Origin: Christensenella sp. UBA2853
GTDB taxonomy: Bacteria; Bacillota; Clostridia; Christensenellales; Aristaeellaceae
Reading direction: 5' to 3'
NCBI GenBank assembly: GCA_002350845.1
Contig: DEFL01000073.1
Coordinates: 1 to 39,003 of the forward strand
Length of the DNA stretch: 39,003 nt
The notes under the pieces are model-generated. The model was given only the letters and a program-made list of their open reading frames with translations, did not search any database and had not been told where the DNA came from. The position numbers and the translations under genes were made by a program. How positions within the stretch are numbered: the stretch's first letter is position 1; each line of letters begins with the position of its first letter. Of the stretch, positions 1 through 6,828 are shown one piece after another.

Positions 1-118
1 GGGGGTCACTTCATAACAGTTATGCAGCAGAAGAATATCTTCATTTGTCGGGACTGCAGCATTTTGCGATTTGCCCAAGATAAAAGGTAACCTATGAACC
101 TGAAGGGATTCTGATGGT
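1..118 (+). other. Window edge upstream of CRISPR leader, no gene assigned
   Basis: One plus-strand frame is open from base 1 to a TAA at 88-90 and would encode a 29-residue C-terminal tail. The tail does not look like the end of a type I-C Cas2, which is the gene usually found next to the leader. Nothing else is recognisable. It may be the end of an upstream gene or non-coding sequence. Confidence 0.3.
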
Positions 119-292
119 TTAAAGTGCGAACATCAAGCAATCAAAGATTCTCATGGAGGTTCGCACCGAAAATGAAGGGGTTACGTAGTGTTGCGTAAAC
201 TTAAAATATAAAACCGTTAACACAAATGCGCGTAATAAGCATCCTACCATCGAATAATATATATTTTGTGCAAGAAATTGCACAGGTTTGCG
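119..292 (+). promoter_or_regulatory. CRISPR leader
   Basis: This AT-rich stretch lies directly before the first repeat, at the end with the most uniform repeats. It contains a perfect 8-base inverted repeat, GTGCGAAC (124-131) and GTTCGCAC (159-166), 27 bases apart. From memory, leaders of type I-C arrays carry similar paired GTGCGAA/TTCGCAC elements. The right end runs TATATATTTTGTGCAAG before repeat 1. Orientation is supported by the array, where degenerate repeats collect towards the right. No clear -35/-10 pair could be fixed for the array promoter. Confidence 0.7.
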
Positions 293-526
293 GTCCCGCC
301 CTTCACGGGCGGGTGGGTTGAAATTTGGACGGTTTTGGGTCTGCTTTCGACTCGCCGGTGTCCCGCCCTTCACGGGCGGGTGGGTTGAAATTATGCTTTG
401 AAAATTCTGGTGAAACCTATCGGCACGGTCCCGCCCTTCACGGGCGGGTGGGTTGAAATTCATATGGATACCCTCGTCGGATTGTGGATGAAGGGTCCCG
501 CCCTTCACAGGCGGGTGGGGTGAAAT

Positions 527-562
527 ATCTGGCCTTCAATGTGCAGCTGCAGGGATGGGCGT
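527..562 (+). other. Spacer 4, matches the GPH transporter gene
   Basis: Spacer 4 aligns without gaps to 1868-1903 on the plus strand, in the GPH transporter gene, with 31 of 36 identities. All five mismatches fall at third codon positions and leave the encoded residues Y101 to A112 unchanged. It is nearly the same as spacer 13. The crRNA would be in the sense orientation relative to the transporter mRNA. Confidence 0.88.
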
Positions 563-978
563 GTCTCGCCCTTCACGGGCGGGTGGGTTGAAATGCTGTC
601 AATGGCAACCGCGGTGTGGCTTGTGGCCTGTCCCGCCCTTCACGGGCGGGTGGGTTGAAATCGCCGTGCTGATTCCCAGCAGCGCACCCAGTAGCAGTCC
701 CGCCCTTCACGGGCGGGTGGGTTGAAATTGATATGCCAGGATATCTTTCCGCAAGGATTCGAGGTCCCGCCCTTCATGGGCAGATGGGTTGAAATATCTT
801 GTGCTCTTTTTTCCTGCCCCTTCTGCGGGCGGGTGGGTTGAAATCTGAGGCGCATGACCGATCTCCTCCGGGAAAATCTCGTCCCGCCCTTCATGGGCGG
901 GTGGGTTGAAATAGTAATGATGCCCCATCATATGTGAAATAGCAGAGTCCCGCCCTTCACGGGCGGGTGGGTTGAAAT

Positions 979-1014
979 CTGTGGCAACATATCGGTTGGG
1001 AGAGGCCGTCATGT
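979..1014 (+). other. Spacer 11, matches the PIG-L deacetylase gene
   Basis: The reverse complement of spacer 11 aligns without gaps to 3580-3615 in the PIG-L gene with 29 of 36 identities. Five of seven mismatches are at third codon positions. One changes Tyr182 to Ser and one is the first base of codon 190. The crRNA would be antisense to the mRNA. The three bases on the PAM side in this genome read TGC, not TTC. Confidence 0.82.
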
Positions 1015-1111
1015 GTCCCGCCCTTCACGGGCGGGTGGGTTGAAATTCCATCTCTGTGATCGGCAAGAGGCTCTTGCGGGTCCCGCCCTTCACGGGCGGG
1101 TGGATTGAAAT

Positions 1112-1148
1112 ATCTGGCCTTCAATGTGCAGCTGCAGGGCTGGGCGTC
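1112..1148 (+). other. Spacer 13, matches the GPH transporter gene
   Basis: Spacer 13 aligns without gaps to 1868-1904 in the GPH transporter gene with 32 of 37 identities. Four mismatches are synonymous third-position changes and the last is the second base of codon 113. It differs from spacer 4 by one internal base and one extra terminal base. The PAM-side bases at 1865-1867 are TAT, so the local gene lacks the usual I-C TTC motif. Confidence 0.88.
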
Positions 1149-1247
1149 GTCCCGCCCTTCACGGGCGGGTGGGTTGAAATTCCGCCTGCTCCAGTGTGGA
1201 ACGGCTTCCCTCGGGGTCCCGCCCTTCACGGGCGGGTGGGTTGAAAT

Positions 1248-1283
1248 TTTTCCTACTGCCTCAATCCAGTCGGAACGCATCCA
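1248..1283 (+). other. Spacer 15, matches the solute-binding protein gene, TTC PAM present
   Basis: The reverse complement of spacer 15 aligns without gaps to 4705-4740 in the solute-binding protein gene with 31 of 36 identities. All five mismatches are third-position changes, so the encoded stretch W169 to K180 is identical. Plus-strand GAA at 4741-4743 gives TTC on the PAM side, the canonical type I-C motif. Mismatches at spacer positions 1, 4, 7, 10 and 25 put three in the seed, so strong self-interference is unlikely. Confidence 0.9.
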
Positions 1284-1451
1284 GTCCCGCCCTTCACGGG
1301 CGGGTGGGTTGAAATGGGTCCGAGGCTTATGAGTACTGCGTGCAGAATGTGTCCCGCCCTTCATGGGCGGGTGGGTTGAAATATCGAGGTGCCTCCTGAA
1401 AAGGGTTTGCTGCACTCGTCCCGTCCTTCATGGGCGGGTGGGTTGAAATCA

Positions 1452-1475
1452 ATCACGGGGCGAGTGGATAGAAAC
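1452..1475 (+). repeat. Relic CRISPR repeat at the array end
   Basis: Directly after the last good repeat, with no spacer between, the sequence ATCACGGGGCGAGTGG followed by ATAGAAAC resembles the 3' two-thirds of a repeat (TTCACGGGCGGGTGG then GTTGAAAT). Its GTGGATAGAAAC end is close to the usual I-C ending GTGGATTGAAAC. It is probably a decayed terminal repeat left after loss of a spacer. Confidence 0.5.
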
Positions 1476-1490
1476 GAGCAAATAAATGTA

Positions 1491-1519
1491 TTGCGGGAGC
1501 ATGGACGGAATGATATAAT
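1491..1519 (+). promoter_or_regulatory. Promoter for the GPH/PIG-L operon
   Basis: TTGCGG (1491-1496) and a perfect TATAAT (1514-1519) are separated by 17 bases, a textbook sigma-A promoter. It begins 15 bases beyond the relic repeat and precedes the GPH start by about 50 bases. No terminator is visible between array and gene, so array read-through into the operon is also possible. Confidence 0.8.
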
Positions 1520-1566
1520 TCTGTACCAGATAAGCCTCAAAAGCCTCAAAAGCAAAGAGAAATGGA

Positions 1567-3051
1567 GTGTTTGTTTTGGAAGACCAGCGTATCAAAAAGC
1601 GCAACCTTTGGATGTTCCCGCTTGGCACTGTCGGACGTGACATGATGTACAACCTTGTCACCAGTTACCTCCTGACATTCGTCCTTTTTACCCATCAGCT
1701 CACCGCCGCGCAGCTGACCGCGATCACCGTCATCATGGTGGCGGCCCGCGTGTTTGACGCCCTCAATGACCCCATCATGGGCAACATCATCGAGCGCACC
1801 CGTACCCGGTGGGGCAAATTCAAGCCCTGGCTTGCCATCGGCATCCTGCTGACCTCCGTGGTAATATACCTGGCGTTCAATGTTCAGCTGCAGGGCTGGG
1901 CCTTTGTGGTCTTCTTTGGCGTCATCTATTTCATGTACAGTATCACCTATACCATGCATGACATCGCCTACTGGGGCATGGTGCCTGCGCTGAGCTCAGA
2001 CGCTGACACCCGCAACCAGTATACGAGCCGCGCCACGCTCTTTGCCGGCATCGGCGGCATGCTGGCGGCCTCCTTTATCCCCATGCTCACGGCCGGCAAC
2101 AATGCCATCGGCGGCAATGCGGTGACGGCCTACGGCATGGTGGCACTCATCATCGCCATCCTCGGACCTGTTTTCCTGGCCTTCACGATTTTCGGAGTGA
2201 CGGAGCGGCGGAGCTACCAGGATGATCCGGTGCCGCCGCTGAGCTTCAAGAAGATCATCTCCACCATTACAGGCAATGACCAGCTCCTCTGGATTGCCCT
2301 GATCTTCCTCATCCAGCAGGTGGGCAATGGCATTGTGCTTTCCGGCGTCGGCCAGACCTACATCTATGTCGAGTTCGGCTATGAGGGCATGTATTTCACG
2401 CTCTTCCAGATGCTCGGCATGGCGGTCACGGCCGTCCTCATGATCCTCTATCCCGTGATCTCCCGCAAAATCAACCGCAAAAAGCAGATGAGCATCCTCA
2501 TGGCCATTTCCGCCATCGGCTACCTCATCATGCTCGTCCCCGGCATCCTGCTCTCCGGCGGCATGGTCAAGTTTGCCTGCATCACCGTCGGCTATATGCT
2601 CGCCAACTTTGGCCAGTACGGCTTCTACCTCATTATGATGATCTCCATCATGAACACGGTGGAATACAATGAGTACAAGCACAGCACGAGAGACGAGGGC
2701 ATTGTGTCCTCCCTGCGTCCCTTCCTGACCAAGATGGCCTCCGCACTGACCGTCGCCATCGCCAATATCACCTATATCGTCTTTGGCATCATCCGCTACA
2801 CCAACGGTATCGCGGATCTCGAGCAGGCTGCGAATATCGGCACCATCACGGCGGAGGAAAAGGCCGGGGAAATCACGACGCTGCTTTCCGGCGTCCAGCA
2901 CAGCCAGAGCCTGGGACTCCTGCTGGTCTCCACGCTGCTTCCCTGCATCCTGATGTATATTTCCTATCGTCTCTACCAGAAGCATTACAGGCTCGATGAG
3001 AAAGAATACGACCGGATCTGCGCTGAAATCGCAGAAAGGAAAAAGGCATGA
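1567..3051 (+). CDS. GPH-family (MelB-like) sugar:cation symporter
   Basis: A 494-residue polytopic membrane protein of the glycoside-pentoside-hexuronide family in the major facilitator fold, predicted to import a glycoside with H+ or Na+. Length and about 12 hydrophobic segments fit the family. The opening stretch LWMFPLGTVGRDMMYNLV and the RTRWGKFKPW loop near residue 80 are typical. The listed start is GTG at 1567; TTG at 1576 is a good alternative because GGAG at 1564-1567 would then be a well-placed ribosome site. The gene overlaps the PIG-L gene by four bases (ATGA), so the two are co-translated. Codons 101-113 match CRISPR spacers 4 and 13 with almost only synonymous differences. The substrate cannot be read from sequence. 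Confidence 0.93.
   Translation: MFVLEDQRIKKRNLWMFPLGTVGRDMMYNLVTSYLLTFVLFTHQLTAAQLTAITVIMVAARVFDALNDPIMGNIIERTRTRWGKFKPWLAIGILLTSVVIYLAFNVQLQGWAFVVFFGVIYFMYSITYTMHDIAYWGMVPALSSDADTRNQYTSRATLFAGIGGMLAASFIPMLTAGNNAIGGNAVTAYGMVALIIAILGPVFLAFTIFGVTERRSYQDDPVPPLSFKKIISTITGNDQLLWIALIFLIQQVGNGIVLSGVGQTYIYVEFGYEGMYFTLFQMLGMAVTAVLMILYPVISRKINRKKQMSILMAISAIGYLIMLVPGILLSGGMVKFACITVGYMLANFGQYGFYLIMMISIMNTVEYNEYKHSTRDEGIVSSLRPFLTKMASALTVAIANITYIVFGIIRYTNGIADLEQAANIGTITAEEKAGEITTLLSGVQHSQSLGLLLVSTLLPCILMYISYRLYQKHYRLDEKEYDRICAEIAERKKA
1868..1904 (+). other. Protospacer-like site of spacers 4 and 13 in the GPH gene
   Basis: This stretch covers codons 101-113 of the transporter and matches spacers 4 and 13 with five mismatches each. 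The preceding bases are TAT rather than TTC. Coding-frame conservation of the mismatches indicates homology, not chance. Confidence 0.85.
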
Positions 3052-3815
3052 GTCTGACCCGTCTGATCCTCCGCTTTGCCGCGCCTGTCCCGCACCCGGA
3101 ACAGTTTGATCGCGTCCTCATGATCGGCCCGCACCCGGACGACATTGAAATCGGCGCCGGCGCGACGGCCGCAAAACTGGCCGCGCAGGGGAAAAAGATC
3201 TGCATGCTCATCTGCACCGACGGCCGTTTCGGCACGGCCAATGCGCCGAACGGCATTTCCGGGGATGCGCTGGCAGCCCTCCGCATGGAGGAGGCGCGCG
3301 CCTCCGCCCGGATGCTCGGCATCACGGATGTGCGCTTCCTCGGCCTTCGGGACGGGGCAGGGTATACGGAGGAGGAGCTCCTGCGGGGGATTGCGCAGAC
3401 GGTGGCGGATTTCCAGCCGGAGATTCTCTTTGCCCCGGATCCCTTTGTGCGGGGAGAATCCCACGCGGACCATCTGAGGGTCGGCGAGGCCGCGAGACAG
3501 ATTGCCTGCTTCGCGCCGTATGACGGCATCATGCAGACCTACGGCGCAGCAGCGGCCCAGGTCAAGGCCGTCGCCTATTACATGACCGCCTATCCCAACC
3601 GGTATGTCGCGACCCGCAAAACAATGGACCAACAGATGAAAGCCATCTTTGACTGCCATCTCAGCCAGTATCCCAAAGACTGCGCGGACGCGAATGCTAT
3701 CCGGACCTATCTTAAGCTTCGGTCCATCGACTTCGGGATCCGGTCGCTCCGCGGCTGTGCGGAGGGTTTCCGCGTTCAGGGCGCGCTGCACATGCACTGC
3801 CTCCCCGAGGCGTAA
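3048..3815 (+). CDS. PIG-L/LmbE-family deacetylase
   Basis: A 255-residue cytosolic protein of the zinc-dependent PIG-L family, which removes N-acetyl groups from GlcNAc-containing sugars and conjugates. The metal-binding motif H29-P-D31-D32 and the second motif H139-A-D141-H142 are both present, as is the usual TDG segment near residue 60. The start overlaps the transporter stop by four bases and a terminator follows at 3934. Pairing with a GPH importer suggests action on an imported N-acetylated glycoside, an inference from context. Codons 178-190 match CRISPR spacer 11. No signal peptide. The true substrate is unknown, since the family also includes mycothiol and bacillithiol pathway enzymes. 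Confidence 0.9.
   Translation: MSLTRLILRFAAPVPHPEQFDRVLMIGPHPDDIEIGAGATAAKLAAQGKKICMLICTDGRFGTANAPNGISGDALAALRMEEARASARMLGITDVRFLGLRDGAGYTEEELLRGIAQTVADFQPEILFAPDPFVRGESHADHLRVGEAARQIACFAPYDGIMQTYGAAAAQVKAVAYYMTAYPNRYVATRKTMDQQMKAIFDCHLSQYPKDCADANAIRTYLKLRSIDFGIRSLRGCAEGFRVQGALHMHCLPEA
3580..3615 (-). other. Protospacer-like site of spacer 11 in the PIG-L gene
   Basis: The minus strand here matches spacer 11 at 29 of 36 positions. PAM-side bases are TGC. Five of seven differences are synonymous with respect to the deacetylase reading frame. Confidence 0.8.
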
Positions 3816-3933
3816 TGTCGGGGATGGTTGACGCAGACGGCAAAACATCAGCACACGGCTCCCGAGTGCATCGGAAAGACAGAAAAGCGTAACGATTCGC
3901 GAAGCCAACTCATGACGGTCTGGCAAAGATTCA

Positions 3934-3963
3934 GGCATGGAATGCAGAGTTCCATGCCTTTTT
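3934..3963 (+). terminator. Rho-independent terminator after the PIG-L gene
   Basis: A perfect 9-bp stem GGCATGGAA/TTCCATGCC with a seven-base loop is followed by TTTTT. It closes the GPH/PIG-L operon and separates it from the ABC importer operon. Confidence 0.9.
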
Positions 3964-4007
3964 ATATCAAAGACACCATAGAAGCAAAAAAGGCCCCAAA
4001 ATAAGCG

Positions 4008-4022
4008 GAAACGTTACGGTTC
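4008..4022. promoter_or_regulatory. Possible operator dyad upstream of the importer operon
   Basis: GAAACGT-T-ACGGTTC forms an odd-centred dyad with six of seven arm pairs and contains AACGTT. It resembles the half-sites of LacI-family sugar regulators, but no regulator gene is nearby and the centre is not the usual CG. Weak support. Confidence 0.25.
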
Positions 4023-4098
4023 TTGGGTTTGAGGCGAATTCATGGGCAAAAAGGCGATTTTTGTCCCAAAAACAGCACAAAATGACAATTCAAAACGC

Positions 4099-4127
4099 TT
4101 GCGGTCATCTTTGCAGAATGATAAGGT
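4099..4127 (+). promoter_or_regulatory. Possible promoter for the ABC importer operon
   Basis: TTGCGG (4099-4104), the same -35 as the upstream operon, lies 17 bases before TAAGGT (4122-4127), a poor -10. It sits about 75 bases before the start codon, in the only gap between the terminator at 3934 and the gene. Confidence 0.35.
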
Positions 4128-4200
4128 AAAAACAACAGAGGACAGGAGGCGCATCCTGTCTTAGAAAAACTTCATACTTTTACCTGAAGGAGGAGAGCAC

Positions 4201-5766
4201 ATGAAGAAGGTATTGTCTCTCGTACTGGCTTTGTTCCTGGTCACCGGCATCTTTGGTGCCGTGGCGGAAGAAAAGACCTATGACCGCGTGACCATCACCT
4301 ACACCTGCCCGCAGGTTGTGGCAGGCTATGACTACAACAACGGTGATGATTACAGCAAGTTCATCCTGGACAAGTTCAATTTCGAATTCCAGGGCACCAA
4401 CGTGGGCTGGAACGACTGGAACAGCTCCCTGATTACCTGGATCTATGCCCAGGACATGACCGACGTGGCAATCTACAACTACGGTGAGAGCACCGCCACC
4501 GAGGCCACCAACATTGTCAACCAGGGCCTGCTCAAGCGGCTGCCCGACGACTGGAAAGATCGCTGGCCGAACGTCGCCAAGGTCTATGAGACCACCTCTC
4601 TCGGACCGATGCTCGAACAGCTCTACGGCGGCACCTATTTCATCCCGCGTGCCCGTTTCTTCTACAATCTGCCCGGCGATCCGCTGGCCAACCACTGGTG
4701 CCTGTGGATGCGTTCTGACTGGATTGAGGCTGTGGGCAAGGAAGTCAAGAGCGCTTACACCATCCCCGAGGTCCTTGAGATCGCAAAGCTGATCAAAGAA
4801 CAGGATCCCGGCCAGGTCGGCGCCGCCCTCGCTCCCATCTCCATGGATGAAGGCAACTCCGCTTCCTTCTTCATGCGTGCCAACAGCACCTACTGGGATA
4901 CCTTCTACAAGGATGCAGATGGCAAGTATCAGTGGGGCGCTGCCACCGAAGATACCCTGCAGGGCCTGAAGTACTGGTATCAGGCTTATACCGAGGGCGT
5001 TCTGGATCCGGAATTCTACCTCCTCGACTATGAGAAGGACATGGAGAAGTTCCAGACCCTGGGCACCGCCGGCATCAGCTTCCTGGGCGGCCAGACCGCT
5101 GACACCGAAAACTACCGCATTCTCTTTGAACAGCGTACCGGCAACCCGCAGAGCGCTTTCCATATGGCCAACCTGCTGGGCGGCGACGGATACTATCATC
5201 AGAGAGACCTGATCAACTTCTGGGGCGCTGTGTGCTTCAAGCCCGACATCAAGGATGAAGTGTTCGAGCGCTGGATGGACCTCATGGAATTCACCGCGAG
5301 CAAAGAAGGCTACCCGGGCACCCAGATGGGTCTGAAGGGCATTGACTGGGATTTCGACGAGAACGGCGAGATCATTTCCCTCGTTGAACCCGGCACCCTG
5401 CTGGCCGGCGCTGTCGGCGAAGCCAAGTATCCGTCCCTGGGCCATGTTCTCGGCTCCGTCATCCTGTGGGACGACCTGGCCATGGACAACCCGAACATCA
5501 AGAAGGAATACCGCGACGAATCCAAGAAGCTGTATGCTGAGCGCTACACGCTGTCCACCCCTGAGACCTTCGTGAAGGTCGACTGGAACATGTGGATGAA
5601 TGACAGTGACGAGCTGCGCAGAGCCAACAGCATTGACTATGCAGCCGAGTTCGCCAACATGGTCACCAACGCCACCAGCGAGGAAGACCTTGTGAATCGC
5701 TACAATGCATGGCTTGAATCCCAGAAGGGCATTATCCAGCCCGCTCTGGATGTTCTCAACAAGTAA
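4201..5766 (+). CDS. Extracellular solute-binding protein of an LplA-type oligosaccharide importer
   Basis: A 521-residue exported protein that should bind the oligosaccharide for the two downstream permeases. Residues 1-22 form a signal peptide (MKK, hydrophobic core, then GAVA before E23). There is no lipobox cysteine, which is unusual for a Gram-positive binding protein, so anchoring is unclear. Length and the C-terminal run of short helices fit the family 1 LplA-like group. The ribosome site AAGGAGGAG before ATG 4201 is very strong. The gene is separated from the permeases by a perfect hairpin at 5803, as expected for an abundant binding protein made in excess. Codons 169-180 match CRISPR spacer 15. 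Substrate unknown; the GH51 gene downstream suggests arabinose-containing oligosaccharides. Confidence 0.9.
   Translation: MKKVLSLVLALFLVTGIFGAVAEEKTYDRVTITYTCPQVVAGYDYNNGDDYSKFILDKFNFEFQGTNVGWNDWNSSLITWIYAQDMTDVAIYNYGESTATEATNIVNQGLLKRLPDDWKDRWPNVAKVYETTSLGPMLEQLYGGTYFIPRARFFYNLPGDPLANHWCLWMRSDWIEAVGKEVKSAYTIPEVLEIAKLIKEQDPGQVGAALAPISMDEGNSASFFMRANSTYWDTFYKDADGKYQWGAATEDTLQGLKYWYQAYTEGVLDPEFYLLDYEKDMEKFQTLGTAGISFLGGQTADTENYRILFEQRTGNPQSAFHMANLLGGDGYYHQRDLINFWGAVCFKPDIKDEVFERWMDLMEFTASKEGYPGTQMGLKGIDWDFDENGEIISLVEPGTLLAGAVGEAKYPSLGHVLGSVILWDDLAMDNPNIKKEYRDESKKLYAERYTLSTPETFVKVDWNMWMNDSDELRRANSIDYAAEFANMVTNATSEEDLVNRYNAWLESQKGIIQPALDVLNK
4705..4743 (-). other. Protospacer-like site of spacer 15 with TTC PAM
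   Basis: The minus strand at 4705-4740 matches spacer 15 at 31 of 36 positions, and 4743-4741 read TTC on that strand. This is the only local match that keeps a canonical I-C PAM. Confidence 0.85.
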
Positions 5767-5802
5767 ACACAAATTCCCGTCTCCTCCATAAAGAGACACA
5801 TC

Positions 5803-5834
5803 TCTACCCGGGGCGGTTTTCCGCCCCGGGTAGA
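5803..5834 (+). other. Perfect intercistronic hairpin between binding protein and permease genes
   Basis: TCTACCCGGGGCGG pairs perfectly over 14 bases with its complement around a TTTT loop. No T-tract follows, so it is not a standard terminator. Such elements after binding-protein genes protect the upstream mRNA from 3' exonucleases and lower permease expression (known from malE-malF); that role is inferred here. Confidence 0.75.
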
Positions 5835-5854
5835 TTCAGAAAGGGGATGATGAG

Positions 5855-6814
5855 ATGGCGACACTACAGGAAACCAAGAAGCCGCGCACGCTGAAGGAAA
5901 AGCTGCTGCATACCGGAAAACGCATTGCGCTGGAAAAGGAACGGTACATCCTGATTTTGCCCGGTCTCGTCTGGTACGCGATTTTTGCCTATATCCCGAT
6001 CTTCGGCCTGACACTGGCCTTCCGCAAGTATATGGCAAAGCTGGGCATGTTCGGCAGTCCCTGGATCGGGCTGAAGAACTTCCAGAACGTCTTTGCCGAT
6101 CCCGCATTCTTTGCCTCCATCGTCACGACGCTCCGGATCAACGCGGGCAGACTGATCTTTGTCTTCCCCTTTCCGATCCTGTTTGCCATCATGATCAATG
6201 AGGTGCGTCTCGGGAAACCCAAGAAGATCCTGCAGTCGATCTACACCTTCCCGAACTTCCTCAGCTGGGTCATTGTGGCCAGCATCATGATCAACATTCT
6301 AGGGCAGAGGGGCCTGGTGAACTCGGTCATGGGCGCGCTCTTCGGGACTAAGCCCGTGGCGTTCCTGGGCAAGCCGGACTATTTCCTCCCGGTCATCTAC
6401 CTCACCGACATCTGGAAGACCGCCGGCTGGAGCGCCATCATTTACATGGCCTCGATTTCCGGTATTGATGTCGAGCAGTATGAGGCGGCGGAGATTGACG
6501 GCGCGAGCCGTCTGCAGAGGATCTGGTATATCACGCTTCCGGGCATCAAGTCCACGATCCTGGTCCTCTTTATCCTCGCCGTGGGCAATCTCATGTCGGG
6601 TGGCTTTGACCAGATCTTCAACCTGAGCAACTCGGCGACGATCAAGGTGGCCGAGACCCTGGATATGTACATCTACCGCATCACGTTCAGGGGCTCTGTG
6701 GACTTTGGCTTCTCGTCCGCCGTTGCGCTGTTCCGCTCGGTCATCAACATGCTGCTTCTGATTTTTGCAGACCGTGTATCCAAGGCTGTGGGCGGATCCG
6801 GCCTGCTGGGCTGA
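5855..6814 (+). CDS. ABC sugar permease, LplB/YteP type
   Basis: A 319-residue inner-membrane permease with about six transmembrane segments. The cytoplasmic EAA loop is at about residues 208-230 (YEAAEIDGASRLQRIWYITL), which docks the ATPase. The motif FRKYMAKLGMFGSPWIGLKNF near residue 55 is typical of the LplB/YteP branch of CUT1 importers. The start is ATG 5855 after GGGGATGATGAG. It forms a heterodimer with the next gene product. No ATPase gene is in the operon; importers of this branch usually borrow a shared MsmK-like ATPase encoded elsewhere. Confidence 0.93.
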   Translation: MATLQETKKPRTLKEKLLHTGKRIALEKERYILILPGLVWYAIFAYIPIFGLTLAFRKYMAKLGMFGSPWIGLKNFQNVFADPAFFASIVTTLRINAGRLIFVFPFPILFAIMINEVRLGKPKKILQSIYTFPNFLSWVIVASIMINILGQRGLVNSVMGALFGTKPVAFLGKPDYFLPVIYLTDIWKTAGWSAIIYMASISGIDVEQYEAAEIDGASRLQRIWYITLPGIKSTILVLFILAVGNLMSGGFDQIFNLSNSATIKVAETLDMYIYRITFRGSVDFGFSSAVALFRSVINMLLLIFADRVSKAVGGSGLLG

Positions 6815-6828
6815 AAGGAGGATCTGAC

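Larger units (their letters stand above)
293..1449 (+). CRISPR. CRISPR array, type I-C-like, 18 repeats and 17 spacers
   Basis: The 32-base repeat begins GTCCCGCCC, ends GTGGGTTGAAAT, and folds as a CCCGCCC/GGGCGGG stem with a TTCAC loop. The GTGGRTTGAAAY end and the length are typical of type I-C. Repeat starts: 293, 360, 428, 495, 563, 630, 697, 764, about 811, 881, 947, 1015, 1080, 1149, 1216, 1284, 1351, 1418. Spacers are 33-37 bases, except spacer 8 (796 to about 810), which is cut to about 15 bases before a badly degenerate repeat. Variant repeats: 495 (two changes), 563 (one), 764 (three), 1080 (GTGGATTGAAAT), and CATGGG instead of CACGGG at 764, 881, 1351 and 1418. Spacers 4 and 13 are near-identical. 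Spacers 4, 11, 13 and 15 resemble genes just downstream. No cas gene is visible, so the type is inferred from the repeat alone. Confidence 0.97.

Noticed and set aside
1..90. End of cas2
   Set aside because: The open frame does not resemble the C-terminus of Cas2 proteins from type I-C systems; no cas gene can be claimed within the window.
1047..1079. Possible match of spacer 12 to the second permease gene near 7260
   Set aside because: Only a 12-base block (CAAGAGCCTCTT) is shared and the flanks do not align, so chance is likely.
1316..1350. Possible match of spacer 16 to the GPH gene near 2140-2170
   Set aside because: Only about nine bases (CCTCGGACC) agree and the coding phase does not fit the rest.
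119..1555. Overlapping open frames on both strands with repeated peptides such as FNPPAREGRD and STHPPVKGGT
   Set aside because: They are translations of the CRISPR repeats; the periodicity equals repeat plus spacer and no ribosome sites are present.
4180..5799. Minus-strand open frame of 539 residues
   Set aside because: It mirrors the solute-binding protein gene, which has a signal peptide and strong ribosome site.
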